Below are positions 23,350-30,157 of a DNA stretch of 31,106 nt, piece by piece (the first letter of the stretch is position 1; the number at the start of each line of letters is the position of its first letter). The stretch is from a virus: the IMG/VR virus record IMGVR_UViG_3300033993_002103, positions 1 to 31,106 of that record; one strand, given 5' to 3'. Below the pieces are notes generated by a model. The model did not search any database and was not told the DNA's origin. It worked only from the letters and a program-made list of their open reading frames with translations. The translations under genes and the position numbers were made by a program.

Positions 23350-23423
23350 TAGCAGGGGGCGGATTTGAACCGACGACCTTTCGGTTATGAGCCGAACGAG
23401 CTACCAGACTGCTCTACCCTGCT
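23350..23423 (-). tRNA. tRNA-Met (anticodon CAT)
   Basis: A 74-nt cloverleaf on the minus strand: acceptor AGCAGGG/CCCTGCT, D-stem GAGC/GCTC with GG in the loop, anticodon stem TTCGG/CCGAA around CTCATAA (anticodon CAT, T33 and A37 present), five-nt variable loop, T-arm GTCGG-TTCAAAT-CCGCC with one mismatch, then A73. CCA is not encoded. The A1:T72 pair and the lack of three G:C pairs in the anticodon stem disfavour an initiator. Elongator Met or a lysidine-modified Ile tRNA both remain possible. Confidence 0.93.
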
Positions 23424-23548
23424 GGCGTCCACAGTAGCGAACGCGCCCGCCGTGGTCAACTTGCCCGGATTCGCGCTGGCGGTGCTTTTGCATCCGATTG
23501 GTTGGAAGGGACTTAGGGATTCGTATCAAGAATCTTTGAGCATTTCGC

Positions 23549-23576
23549 TTGCTTTGGTCGCGGGAAACCCGATACT
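23549..23576 (+). promoter_or_regulatory. Candidate promoter for the recombination operon
   Basis: TTGCTT at 23549-23554 and GATACT at 23571-23576 are spaced 16 nt apart within an AT-richer patch (23511-23560). The first gene downstream starts at 23718. The rest of 23424-23717 shows no coding signal; a CTTCGGAGC segment and a C-rich run near 23628 are the only other visible features. Confidence 0.35.
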
Positions 23577-23717
23577 GGGGGTGCGACTTCGGAGCTTCCC
23601 CCGTGCATCTCCCCATCGAAACTTTGACCCCCCACCCTTCCAGCGCACGGCGCCCGAAGTCGCGTTTTGGCGATCAGCCGGACGGGTGTGGGGTCGTATT
23701 TTCCAAGGAGCACGCGA

Positions 23718-24212
23718 ATGGTCAGCAGCAGCAAGCGTCAGCGTGAGAGTCTTTCGGGCCGCATCCAACTCCTGATCGAAGCAATGGATCGCCTGGGCGT
23801 CCGTCTGGAGCGTGCGAGCCGCGGCCCGTCGCTCAGCCTTGGCCCGACGAAGCAGATGCAGAACGCGAGCCACAACGAGGCCGCAACCGCCGTCATGGGT
23901 GCCGAGGACGTGATCGACCCGCACGCGGCCCCAATCTACCGCGGCCCCTCCACCGACGACGTTGAGAACCACCTTCTCTGCGTTGTGACCCCCGACCGTT
24001 CCAGCTACATCCGTCCCACTGGCAAGCCCGGCCGCCACGAGCAGGTCTGGTTTGACGGCAGCGTGACCGCCTCCCCGTTCAGCGACGGCGCTCTCAGGCA
24101 GTGCGCGGTGAGCAAGGATTGGGCGATGGTCTACGAGCCTGTCGCCCGCGAGATTGTCGGCCTCCCCGCACTGGCGGAGCTTGACCACTGCCGCGAGGGG
24201 GAACAGGCGTGA
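23718..24212 (+). CDS. Hypothetical protein, first gene of the recombination operon (164 aa)
   Basis: 164 aa; ATG at 23718 with AAGGAG upstream. Basic helical N-terminus (SSSKRQRESLSGRIQLLIEA), then a beta region (VENHLLCVVTPDRSSYIRPT, EQVWFDGSVTASPFSDGAL). Not recognised. The stop overlaps the next GTG start, so it is co-expressed with the 97-aa gene. Confidence 0.7.
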   Translation: MVSSSKRQRESLSGRIQLLIEAMDRLGVRLERASRGPSLSLGPTKQMQNASHNEAATAVMGAEDVIDPHAAPIYRGPSTDDVENHLLCVVTPDRSSYIRPTGKPGRHEQVWFDGSVTASPFSDGALRQCAVSKDWAMVYEPVAREIVGLPALAELDHCREGEQA

Positions 24213-24502
24213 ACAAGCACAACCCACCCGCGTTTCCAACTAACGGGCACCATGAAGAAGGCCCCTTCGTCATTGCTGGCATGACCCTCCGCGACTACTT
24301 CGCGGCCAAGGCGATGCAGGCGATGGTGCTCCCGTTCATGGAGTCCCACTGTGCGGGCGGCGACGAGGAGAAGTACCTCAGCAACGCCGCCAAGATTTTT
24401 AGGGCGTGCGCAGCCTCAACTGCCACTGACAGCGACGTTGAGCTCGCGGATCTGTCCTACTTCATTGCCGACGCCATGCTCGAAGCCCGCAAGTCTGACT
24501 GA
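24209..24502 (+). CDS. Conserved-type small phage protein (97 aa)
   Basis: 97 aa, GTG start at 24209 overlapping the previous stop. The pattern PAFP...GMTLRDYFAAKAMQAM and the C-terminal ADLSYFIADAMLEARKS is common among small phage proteins of unknown function found near recombination genes, where the 'GMTLRDYFA' segment is a hallmark. Predicted helical. No enzymatic motif. Confidence 0.75.
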   Translation: MNKHNPPAFPTNGHHEEGPFVIAGMTLRDYFAAKAMQAMVLPFMESHCAGGDEEKYLSNAAKIFRACAASTATDSDVELADLSYFIADAMLEARKSD

Positions 24503-24513
24503 CCCCGCGCGAG

Positions 24514-24533
24514 GGGGTGCGTGGTGGCACCCC
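24514..24533 (+). terminator. Perfect 7-bp hairpin between small genes and exonuclease
   Basis: GGGGTGC, six-nt loop, GCACCCC, 11 nt after the stop of the 97-aa gene and 32 nt before the exonuclease GTG. No T-run follows, so attenuation or mRNA processing is more likely than termination. Confidence 0.4.
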
Positions 24534-24565
24534 TGAGCGCAGCGTCATCCAACAAGGAGCCCCCC

Positions 24566-25477
24566 GTGATTACCGAACGTCAGAGACAAGTCAGGAACCA
24601 AGGCGTCGGCGCGTCCGAGTGCGCCGCCGTGCTTGGGCTTGACCCGTACCGATCCGCCTACGACCTCTACATCCTCAAGTCCGAGCTCCACGAGGAGAGC
24701 GGCGAGCGGGCCGAGAGCGAGGCCCAGGCCATCGGCAACCTCATCGAGCCGACGACCGCCGCCCTTGCCGAGCAGCGGCTTGGATGCCGTCTGGTCAAGC
24801 CCACGAGCACGTACAAGGCTCCCAACGGCGTCATGTTCGCCAATCTGGATCGGCAGGTCGAGAAGTCGATCCGCGGGGCCGACAACTGCGAGCTCAAGTC
24901 CACCGGCCTGACCGAAGGCTGGGGCGAGGAAGGCACCGACCAGATCCCCGAGCGGACGCTGATCCAGGTGACGGCACAGATGGTGTGCAGCGATGCCCGC
25001 GTGTCGCACGTCGCCCGCCTGCTTGGGCGCTGGGGCTTTTCGTTCTCAATGTACCGCGTCGAGTTCAACCCCCGGCTGGCGCAGGTGATCGAGGAGAACG
25101 TGCTGGAGTTTTGGCGTTGTGTCGAAGATGGACGCGCACCAGCCAACAGCGTCCCCAGTCTGGAAGTCATCTCGCACGTCCGCCGCGTGCCGGGCAAGGT
25201 GGTGGACATCTCGCCAGAAGTGGTGAGCAACTACCGCCGGGCCGTGGCCACGCGGAAGGACGCCGAGCAAGTCGAGGAAGAAGCCAAGGCCGTTCTGCTG
25301 GCGGCGCTTGGAGATGCAGAGGTCGGGAAGGCAGGCAACCTCACGGCGTCGTTCCGCACTATCGAAACAAACCGTTTCGACGCCGCGGCGTTCAAGACTG
25401 CCCACCCCGACCTTCACGCTCAGTTCACCAAATCCAGCGGGTATCGCAGGTTGGATGTGAAGGAGTCGAAGGTATGA
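24566..25477 (+). CDS. YqaJ-type viral exonuclease (lambda-exonuclease-like)
   Basis: 303 aa. GTG start at 24566 placed by AAGGAG; the in-frame GTG at 24521 lacks a site. The family motifs are visible: GVGASECAAVLGLDPYRS near the N-terminus, GNLIEP with E61, NLDRQV with D95, ELK (E109-K111), and QIPERTLIQVTAQM with Q134. These match the PD-(D/E)XK core that resects double-stranded ends to leave 3' single strands. The neighbour, overlapping by ATGA, is the presumed annealing partner, as in exo-bet type operons. The C-terminal helical part (RKDAEQVEEEAKAVLLAAL) is usual for phage versions. Confidence 0.88.
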   Translation: MITERQRQVRNQGVGASECAAVLGLDPYRSAYDLYILKSELHEESGERAESEAQAIGNLIEPTTAALAEQRLGCRLVKPTSTYKAPNGVMFANLDRQVEKSIRGADNCELKSTGLTEGWGEEGTDQIPERTLIQVTAQMVCSDARVSHVARLLGRWGFSFSMYRVEFNPRLAQVIEENVLEFWRCVEDGRAPANSVPSLEVISHVRRVPGKVVDISPEVVSNYRRAVATRKDAEQVEEEAKAVLLAALGDAEVGKAGNLTASFRTIETNRFDAAAFKTAHPDLHAQFTKSSGYRRLDVKESKV

Positions 25478-26472
25478 GCATTGTGACCCGCCCCCGTGCA
25501 GACATGATCGACGACGATCAGGAGCTGCCAACCATCAAGATCGACCAGCCCCAGGACCGGATGAGCCCGGCATCGAGGGCGGAGGTGGACATTCAGATTT
25601 CCACCGCAAGGGCCTACCCGCGCTCGATCAAGAACTTCAAGCAACTCGCGCTGGCAATGGCGACGCTGGACGAGGAGACCGCTTCGGGGTGCTTCTACGC
25701 ACTTCCAAGGAGCGGCAAGACCATCGAGGGGCCGTCGGTTCGCCTCTCGGAGATCGTGGTCTCGGCATGGGGCAACATCCGCGCCGATGCCCGCGTGATC
25801 CACGTTGGCGACAAGGAAATCGTCGCCGAGGGGATGTGCTGGGATCTGGAGCGGAATATCGCCATCCGCAAGCAGGTGACGCGCCGCATTACGGACAAGA
25901 ACAACCGCCGCTACTCCGAGGACATGATCGTCGTCACGGGCAACGCGGCCTGTTCTATCGCGTTCAGGAACGCCGTGTTCGCGGTGGTGCCTGGGGCATT
26001 CGTGAAGTCGATCTATGACGCGGCCCGGAGCGTGGCCATTGGCGACGCCAAGACGCTGGCCAACAAGCGGGCGGACATGGTGGCCTACTTCGCCAAGATG
26101 GGCGTCCAGCCCGACCGCCTGCTTGCGGCAATCAACAAGGCTGGCGTCGAGGACATCGGGCTCGACGAGCTTGGCCTGCTCAAGGGCATGGCAACAGCCA
26201 TCAAGGACGGGGACACGACCGTCGATCAGGCGTTTCCCGATCCCAAGGCGGCTTCACTCCCGGCGACCACTGGGTCCGCTGCGGACAGGCTCATCAGCAA
26301 GCTCGCACCGAAGGCGGAGCAGCCGCCCAGCGAGCCTCCCGCCCCCGCTGAGCCTCCGGCCCCATCCGAGCCCGCCGACGGCATGACGGACGACCAGCGG
26401 GCATTCACGGCCAGCCTGCTGCCAACCGGCGAGCCCGAGAAGGTCGCCAAGCGAGGCACCCCACGCAAGTAG
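25474..26472 (+). CDS. Putative single-strand annealing protein (phage recombinase)
   Basis: 332 aa, ATG at 25474 overlapping the exonuclease stop (ATGA). The central region (TIEGPSVRLSEIVVSAWGNI, RADARVIHVGDKEIVAEGMC, WDLERNIAIRKQVTRRI, DMIVVTGNAACSIAFRNAVF, AVVPGAFVKSIYDAAR) is a pattern I associate with phage proteins encoded next to YqaJ exonucleases. A RecT/Erf-like annealing role is inferred from that pairing. No Walker motif is present, so RecA/Sak4 types are excluded. After residue 280 there is a Pro-rich linker (PPSEPPAPAEPPAPSEP), then a short charged tail that could bind host SSB or partner proteins. A strong hairpin follows the stop. Confidence 0.7.
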   Translation: MSIVTRPRADMIDDDQELPTIKIDQPQDRMSPASRAEVDIQISTARAYPRSIKNFKQLALAMATLDEETASGCFYALPRSGKTIEGPSVRLSEIVVSAWGNIRADARVIHVGDKEIVAEGMCWDLERNIAIRKQVTRRITDKNNRRYSEDMIVVTGNAACSIAFRNAVFAVVPGAFVKSIYDAARSVAIGDAKTLANKRADMVAYFAKMGVQPDRLLAAINKAGVEDIGLDELGLLKGMATAIKDGDTTVDQAFPDPKAASLPATTGSAADRLISKLAPKAEQPPSEPPAPAEPPAPSEPADGMTDDQRAFTASLLPTGEPEKVAKRGTPRK

Positions 26473-26489
26473 GTCTCTCTCACTCCACT

Positions 26490-26523
26490 CCGCCGCGCTT
26501 GTAACCCGACGCGGCGGGGTTTG
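26490..26523 (+). terminator. Strong hairpin after the recombinase gene
   Basis: CCGCCGCG, 12-nt loop, CGCGGCGG, then GGTTTGACC. Perfect 8-bp GC stem 17 nt after the stop. The tail matches the GGNTTGNCC found after the small-gene hairpins. Only three Ts follow, so termination may be partial. Confidence 0.6.
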
Positions 26524-26586
26524 ACCAAGGCATCTTCAACCCAAGCCGCCCGTGGGGTCGTAACGGCGGCAACCTCTCTCCAGCCT

Positions 26587-26608
26587 TGACCCGGCAACCA
26601 CCGGGTCA
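26587..26608 (+). repeat. Perfect 8-bp hairpin leading into the array
   Basis: TGACCCGG, loop CAACCA, CCGGGTCA. It lies between the terminator-like hairpin and the first array unit. The rest of 26524-26630 shows no coding potential. Confidence 0.5.
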
Positions 26609-26630
26609 GGGCCTTCTAAGCCTAGCCGCA

Positions 26631-26866
26631 CCCTCGCGTGGCCTTGTCGGTCGCGCGAGGGATTGGACAGGGCAGCGCAGGCCATGTCGGGGCTGGGTGG
26701 GGCATGGTTCGGTGGAGCATGGCAAGGCGACATCTCGCTCGGTTGAAAGACCGGGCGGGGGATTCATGGTCTGGAGTGCCGAGGTCGGGCATGGTGATGC
26801 GCGGAGCGGACGGGTCTGGACTGGCGGGGCATGGATCTCGCCTCATCGGGAAACCGACGGGGCGGG
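26631..26866 (+). repeat. GGNNN-pentamer / GAAA-hairpin array, upstream block (3 units)
   Basis: Hairpins at 26631-26661 (13 pairs, loop TTGTC), 26733-26760 (GGTT-GAAA-GACC core) and 26837-26866 (TCGG-GAAA-CCGA core, one A/C mismatch) start 102-104 nt apart. Between them are pentamer runs in constant five-nt phase: 26671-26730 (12 pentamers, 8 starting GG) and 26768-26837 (14 pentamers, 12 starting GG). Tails after the stems are ATTGG, ATTC and TTTGC. The GNRA loop and G-rich runs are on the plus strand, the strand of the surrounding message. Translated ORFs across it are Gly/Arg-rich artefacts. The block ends 63 nt before the 205-aa gene. Confidence 0.85.
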
Positions 26867-26929
26867 TTTGCGAAGGGTGACGCACAACGGCCAACTTCGG
26901 CCAACACCAATCACCCAAAGGGAGTTCTC

Positions 26930-27547
26930 ATGGCTACGGCAGTTGCACTCGGCGGCGACGTTACGAACCTTGGTGCAGAGACCTACGCGGCGTCCATGCC
27001 GTACCGGGCTCGCGTGGAGATCACGGGATGCGCGGACATCCTTCTCCACCGCTGGTCGTGTGACGCGGTGGAAGCGAAGTCCAAGGCGGCGAAGGGGAGC
27101 AAGGCGAAGAAGTCCGACGACCTTGAGTCCTACGTCTACCGCAACGAGGATGGCGAGATTTGCTTGCCCGGCGAGTACCTTCGGCAGTCGATCATGGCCG
27201 CGGCGAAGTTCCGCCAAGATCCTCGCTCACCGCGCAAGTCCGCGCGTGACCTTGTGTCGGCGGCGCTGATCCCGCTCACCAACCTCGCGTCGCTCGGCAA
27301 GCTCACTTGGGACTACGAGGACCGCCGCCGCGTGCGCGTCCAGCAGAACGCGATCACTCGCGTCCGCCCGGCGATCCGCATGGGCTGGACTGTTGAGGTC
27401 GATTTCATGGTGACGCTGCCCGAGTACGTGTCGGTGGAGATGTTGCAGGGGATGGTGGTTGACGCTGGACGACTGATCGGCGTCGGCGACTTCCGCCCCA
27501 CGTTCGGGCGGTTCAACATGACCGGGTTTGAGATGATTGACTCCTGA
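26930..27547 (+). CDS. Conserved-type phage protein with RAMP-like glycine-rich C-terminus, flanked by repeat arrays
   Basis: 205 aa; ATG at 26930 set by AAAGGGAG upstream. Key segments are ITGCADILLHRW (31-42), a Lys/Ala-rich insert (46-61), LPGEYLRQSIMAAAK (79-93), DRRRVRVQ (121-128), VRPAIRMGW (145-153) and IGVGDFRPTFGRF (183-195). The order 'beta strand - LxHR / LPGEYLRxS / G-x-GDFRPxFGRF' recurs, to my knowledge, in a family of phage proteins of unknown function. The LPGxxLRxx helix start and the final G-rich loop are reminiscent of RAMP (Cas5/Cas7-like) RNA-binding folds. That resemblance is my inference and needs structure comparison. Arrays of GGNNN pentamers and hairpins begin five nt after its stop and end 63 nt before its start, which suggests a functional link. 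Confidence 0.75.
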   Translation: MATAVALGGDVTNLGAETYAASMPYRARVEITGCADILLHRWSCDAVEAKSKAAKGSKAKKSDDLESYVYRNEDGEICLPGEYLRQSIMAAAKFRQDPRSPRKSARDLVSAALIPLTNLASLGKLTWDYEDRRRVRVQQNAITRVRPAIRMGWTVEVDFMVTLPEYVSVEMLQGMVVDAGRLIGVGDFRPTFGRFNMTGFEMIDS

Positions 27548-27551
27548 TCTG

Positions 27552-28118
27552 GGTTGGGCTCGGAGTGGCTTGGTGGGGCGAGGCCGGGCACGGTGTGGCT
27601 GGGCCTGGTCTGGAGTGGCAAGGAACCCCACGTTCGGGAAACCGTGCGTGGGGGATTGCGGTCCGGCGCGGTTGGGAGTGCTGGGGTCAGGCCCGGCGCG
27701 GTCTGGGATGGTCAGGCGCGGAGCGGCAGGGCAAGGGCTACCGGGTGGCGGAAACGCTGCCCGGAGCATTCAGGGCGCGGTCAGGTGTGGCTCGGCATGG
27801 AAGGGCAAGGCGCGGTCGGGTGTGGCGCGTTGCGGCAAGGAATCACGGGCGACGGAAACGCCGCCTGTGATGTTTCGGATGTGGATTGGCGTGGTTTGGC
27901 GAGTCGGGCTGAGGCAAGCTGCGGCGCGGCGAGGTGCGGAATCCCGCTCGGTTTAACAGCCGGGCGGGGTGTTTAGGCATGGCGCGGTCGTGTCGGGTTT
28001 GGTGAGGCAGGGCATGTCCAGGCGAGGCGCGGTGCGGCATGGAACCGCCCCGTCGGGAAACCGATCGGGCGGGATTGAACTACGCCGCACTGTCCCGTGG
28101 CTGAGTAGGTCGCGGGAC
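27552..28118 (+). repeat. GGNNN-pentamer / GAAA-hairpin array, downstream block (6 hairpins)
   Basis: Hairpins: 27626-27653 (loop GAAA), 27741-27764 (GAAA), 27843-27870 (GAAA, one A/C mismatch), 27943-27968 (loop TTTAACA-like), 28045-28072 (GAAA, one C/C mismatch), 28092-28118 (five-nt loop, resembles the first upstream unit). Pentamer runs: 27552-27626 (15 of 15 start GG), 27660-27739 (15 of 16), 27774-27843 (13 of 14), 27883-27942 (9 of 12), 27976-28045 (12 of 14). Phase never slips within a run, and the last pentamer (GGAAC, GGAAT) merges into the stem. Unit period is 100-115 nt. The stems differ but pair, so structure is conserved over sequence. No gene can be supported here; high GC ORFs in this span are Gly/Arg-rich artefacts. 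Confidence 0.88.
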
Positions 28119-28144
28119 GGGTTGAACGAAAGGGAACACAAGCA

Positions 28145-29104
28145 ATGGCAGGCGACTGGCACCCAATCTTCAACAACCTCCGAGACTCGCCGCGCGTCGT
28201 GCGCATGGCCCGCGAGCTGCGCGTTAAACGAACCTTAATCGTTGGCGCGTGCTCAATCTGGTGGGCGATCCTCGACGAGCACGGCACCAACGGACTGGTC
28301 CCAGACTACGGGCTGGATGATCTAGACCAAGTGGTTCAGATCATCGGGTTCGGCGCTGCGATGGTTTCGGTTGGTTGGATCAAAGTCATTGACGGCGGCC
28401 TATTTGCGCCTGAATGGGAGAAGCACAACAGCCAAGGTGCGAAGGTCAGACTGACCGAGCGAGCCAAGAAGCGGCGGCAGCGTTCCGAGAAACTTTGTCC
28501 CGGTTCTGTCCCCGAAAGTGAGGGACAACTTCGGGACAAAGACGGGACAAACGAGGGACAAAACGGGGACACGACCGGGACCACCACTACCACGACCACT
28601 ACCACGACCCATAAAGACATTCTTCCCCCCGCTGCTGCGCAGCGTGCCCCCAAGGGGGCAGGCGAGGCTCCGCCGCTGATCCCAAAGCCGCCCCCGGTGA
28701 ACTGGGATCACCTGACCGGATGGCGAGGCATCGACGAACGACGACGAACAGCGTGGGCCGCGGCCTACCCCGCGTGCGACCTCGACCGGCAACTGGCGGC
28801 GATGCACGCATGGCTGACGGCCAACCCCGAGCGGGCGAGGAAGAGCAACTACGAGCGGTTCATCACGAACTGGCTGAAGCGCGAACAGGATCACGGCGGC
28901 GACATGAGGAGCAACGGCAATGGCAACGGACTTCGGACAAACGGTCGTGGGATTGGCGGCGGAACTCATGCGGCAGAGCGGCGAGCAGCCAAAGCCGCCC
29001 GCGAGTACCCCGAACCAGACCTCGAACTCCCCGTCCAATCATTCTCTGGAAGTGCAGGGGCGGATGATCCGGAGTGGCCTCCCGTTCCGGCACCGCGAGG
29101 CTAG
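28145..29104 (+). CDS. Replication initiator, lambda-O-like, containing the probable origin
   Basis: 319 aa; ATG at 28145 preceded by AAGGGAACACAAGC. Residues 1-100 (DWHPIFNNLRDSPRVVRMAR, IVGACSIWWAILDEHGTNG, VVQIIGFGAAMVSVGWI) look like the winged-helix N-terminal domain of phage initiators. Residues about 117-154 are low-complexity and encoded by a cluster of 11-nt iterons and a C/A-rich repeat. The C-terminal part (WRGIDERRRTAWAAAYPACD, LAAMHAWLTANPERARKSNY, ERFITNWLKREQ) matches the helical end seen in such initiators that contacts the helicase loader. The overlapping next gene encodes that loader. As in lambda, the origin is inferred to lie inside the gene. Confidence 0.7.
   Translation: MAGDWHPIFNNLRDSPRVVRMARELRVKRTLIVGACSIWWAILDEHGTNGLVPDYGLDDLDQVVQIIGFGAAMVSVGWIKVIDGGLFAPEWEKHNSQGAKVRLTERAKKRRQRSEKLCPGSVPESEGQLRDKDGTNEGQNGDTTGTTTTTTTTTTHKDILPPAAAQRAPKGAGEAPPLIPKPPPVNWDHLTGWRGIDERRRTAWAAAYPACDLDRQLAAMHAWLTANPERARKSNYERFITNWLKREQDHGGDMRSNGNGNGLRTNGRGIGGGTHAAERRAAKAAREYPEPDLELPVQSFSGSAGADDPEWPPVPAPRG
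28495..28583 (+). repeat. 11-nt-period iteron cluster (probable replication origin)
   Basis: GGGACAA-type direct repeats start at 28522, 28533, 28544, 28555, 28566 and 28577, exactly 11 nt apart; the last two are GGGACA and GGGACC. Two inverted copies, TTGTCCC at 28495 and CTGTCCC at 28506, are also 11 nt apart. One helical turn of spacing puts all copies on nearly the same face, as expected for initiator binding. Confidence 0.75.
28584..28607 (+). repeat. Tandem 12-mer, C/A-rich, next to the iterons
   Basis: CCACTACCACGA occurs twice in tandem, encoding part of a ten-Thr run. The strand asymmetry (almost no G) and position beside the iterons suggest a strand-opening or spacer element, or simple slippage expansion. 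Confidence 0.6.
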
Positions 29105-29642
29105 ACCGGCCGGGCTTGACCGCTCAAGCGGCTGGGGCGAGTCCTTCACCTCGGCGTGGCGTTTGTGTGGGCTTGGGGGTATGGTGTGTCTCCTGGGGCA
29201 ACGCGGCACGGGTAAGACGCAGATGGCGTGCGAGATCGCGCGAGCGTTCATTGCTAGGCGGGTCGAGGTCGGCAAGGAAGAGGACTTTTCGGTCCTGTAC
29301 GTGCGGGCAATGGAACTCTTCGGCGCCCTTCGCGGCGCGTTCCGCAAGGGGTCCGACCAGACCGAGATGGACGTGATGGCGCGGTTCCGCAAGGTGCCGC
29401 TCCTTATCATCGACGAGATCCAGGAGCGCGGCGAGACCGAGTTTGAGGACCGGATGCTCGTGCTCCTCCTCGACCAGCGGTACGGGGACATGAAGCCGAC
29501 GCTGATCCTGAGCAACCTCGCGCGGGCGGAGCTTGCGGCGAGCCTTGGAAAGTCCGTCGTGAGCCGGATTCAGGAAGTCGGGACCGTGATCGAGTGCAAC
29601 TGGAAGAGCTACCGAAACAAGGCCGCGGGAGGTTCACAGTGA
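28920..29642 (+). CDS. DnaC-like AAA+ helicase loader
   Basis: 240 aa. Walker A GQRGTGKT at 93-100, Walker B LLIIDE at 161-166, sensor-1-like TLILSN with N199, and a C-terminal region containing SRIQEVGTVIECNW, where DnaC/IstB-type ATPases carry the arginine SRI motif (S-R-[IL]). The N-terminal 60 residues are polar and Pro/Ser-rich. The ATG at 28920 has GAGGAG nine nt upstream and lies 185 nt inside the initiator gene in another frame. If correct, the two proteins share a long dual-coding stretch. Internal starts would begin after 29049. Its role is loading the host replicative helicase at the origin. Confidence 0.88.
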   Translation: MATDFGQTVVGLAAELMRQSGEQPKPPASTPNQTSNSPSNHSLEVQGRMIRSGLPFRHREARPAGLDRSSGWGESFTSAWRLCGLGGMVCLLGQRGTGKTQMACEIARAFIARRVEVGKEEDFSVLYVRAMELFGALRGAFRKGSDQTEMDVMARFRKVPLLIIDEIQERGETEFEDRMLVLLLDQRYGDMKPTLILSNLARAELAASLGKSVVSRIQEVGTVIECNWKSYRNKAAGGSQ

Positions 29643-30157
29643 TTCCACAGCGTCTATCGGCAGCGGACCATCTCGCGGGATGCGTTCTGCTCAACCCGGA
29701 ACTTCGTGGCTCGCTTCGCCCCGACGAGGCGGCGTTGCTGGCGGCACAGCAGCCGCTTGACCCGGACGAACTCAAGGCGAGGGTGATCCTCGAAACCGAC
29801 AACGACCCCGAGCGGCTTGTCTGCCACTTCCGCGAGTGCGTGCGGCGGATGCGGATGGACGCCGGGCTCGACAAGCCCGCCGAGTCGTCGGCCATGCAGC
29901 GGCTCATGGAGGCACGCAACCGCGAGACGGTCAGCATGGCGGACGTTGAAACCACCGAGCGCAACAGGGCGGCGGAATCTGCGTACCGACGCGGCTACGT
30001 GCAGGGGTACTGGGAGGGCTCCGAGAACGAGCGCAAGTACGGGGCCGAGAAGGTGGACGCGTTCTGGAACGACGTTCTGAGCCCGTGGCGATACCGCGAC
30101 TGCTCGCGGCTGGTGCTGCCCCCGGAGATTACTGACAAGGCCGGAGGTGCAGCGTGA
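29639..30157 (+). CDS. Hypothetical protein downstream of the helicase loader (172 aa)
   Basis: 172 aa, GTG start at 29639 overlapping the loader stop (GTGA). The N-terminal part (MIPQRLSAADHLAGCVLLNP, DELKARVILETDNDPERLVC) resembles the start of DnaB-type helicase N-domains or a helicase-interaction domain only loosely. The middle (RMRMDAGLDKPAESSAMQRL) and the Tyr-rich AESAYRRGYVQGYWEGSENE are helical. No Walker motif, so it is not a helicase. Replication-associated by operon position. Confidence 0.65.
   Translation: MIPQRLSAADHLAGCVLLNPELRGSLRPDEAALLAAQQPLDPDELKARVILETDNDPERLVCHFRECVRRMRMDAGLDKPAESSAMQRLMEARNRETVSMADVETTERNRAAESAYRRGYVQGYWEGSENERKYGAEKVDAFWNDVLSPWRYRDCSRLVLPPEITDKAGGAA

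Noticed and set aside
24784-25473. N-terminal extension of the annealing protein into the exonuclease gene
   Set aside because: The extension is out of frame with the well-supported YqaJ motifs, while the ATGA-coupled start at 25474 fits the operon pattern.
27537-27976. Gly/Arg/Trp-rich ORFs across the downstream array (up to 140 aa, several frames)
   Set aside because: They are by-products of stop-poor GGNNN repeats. Composition is low-complexity, all three frames look alike, no ribosome-binding site is placed, and hairpins interrupt at regular intervals.
26631-28118. CRISPR array
   Set aside because: Hairpins vary in sequence and the linkers are not unique spacers but degenerate GGNNN pentamers; no cas genes are present. 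Only a vague RAMP-like resemblance exists in the enclosed gene.
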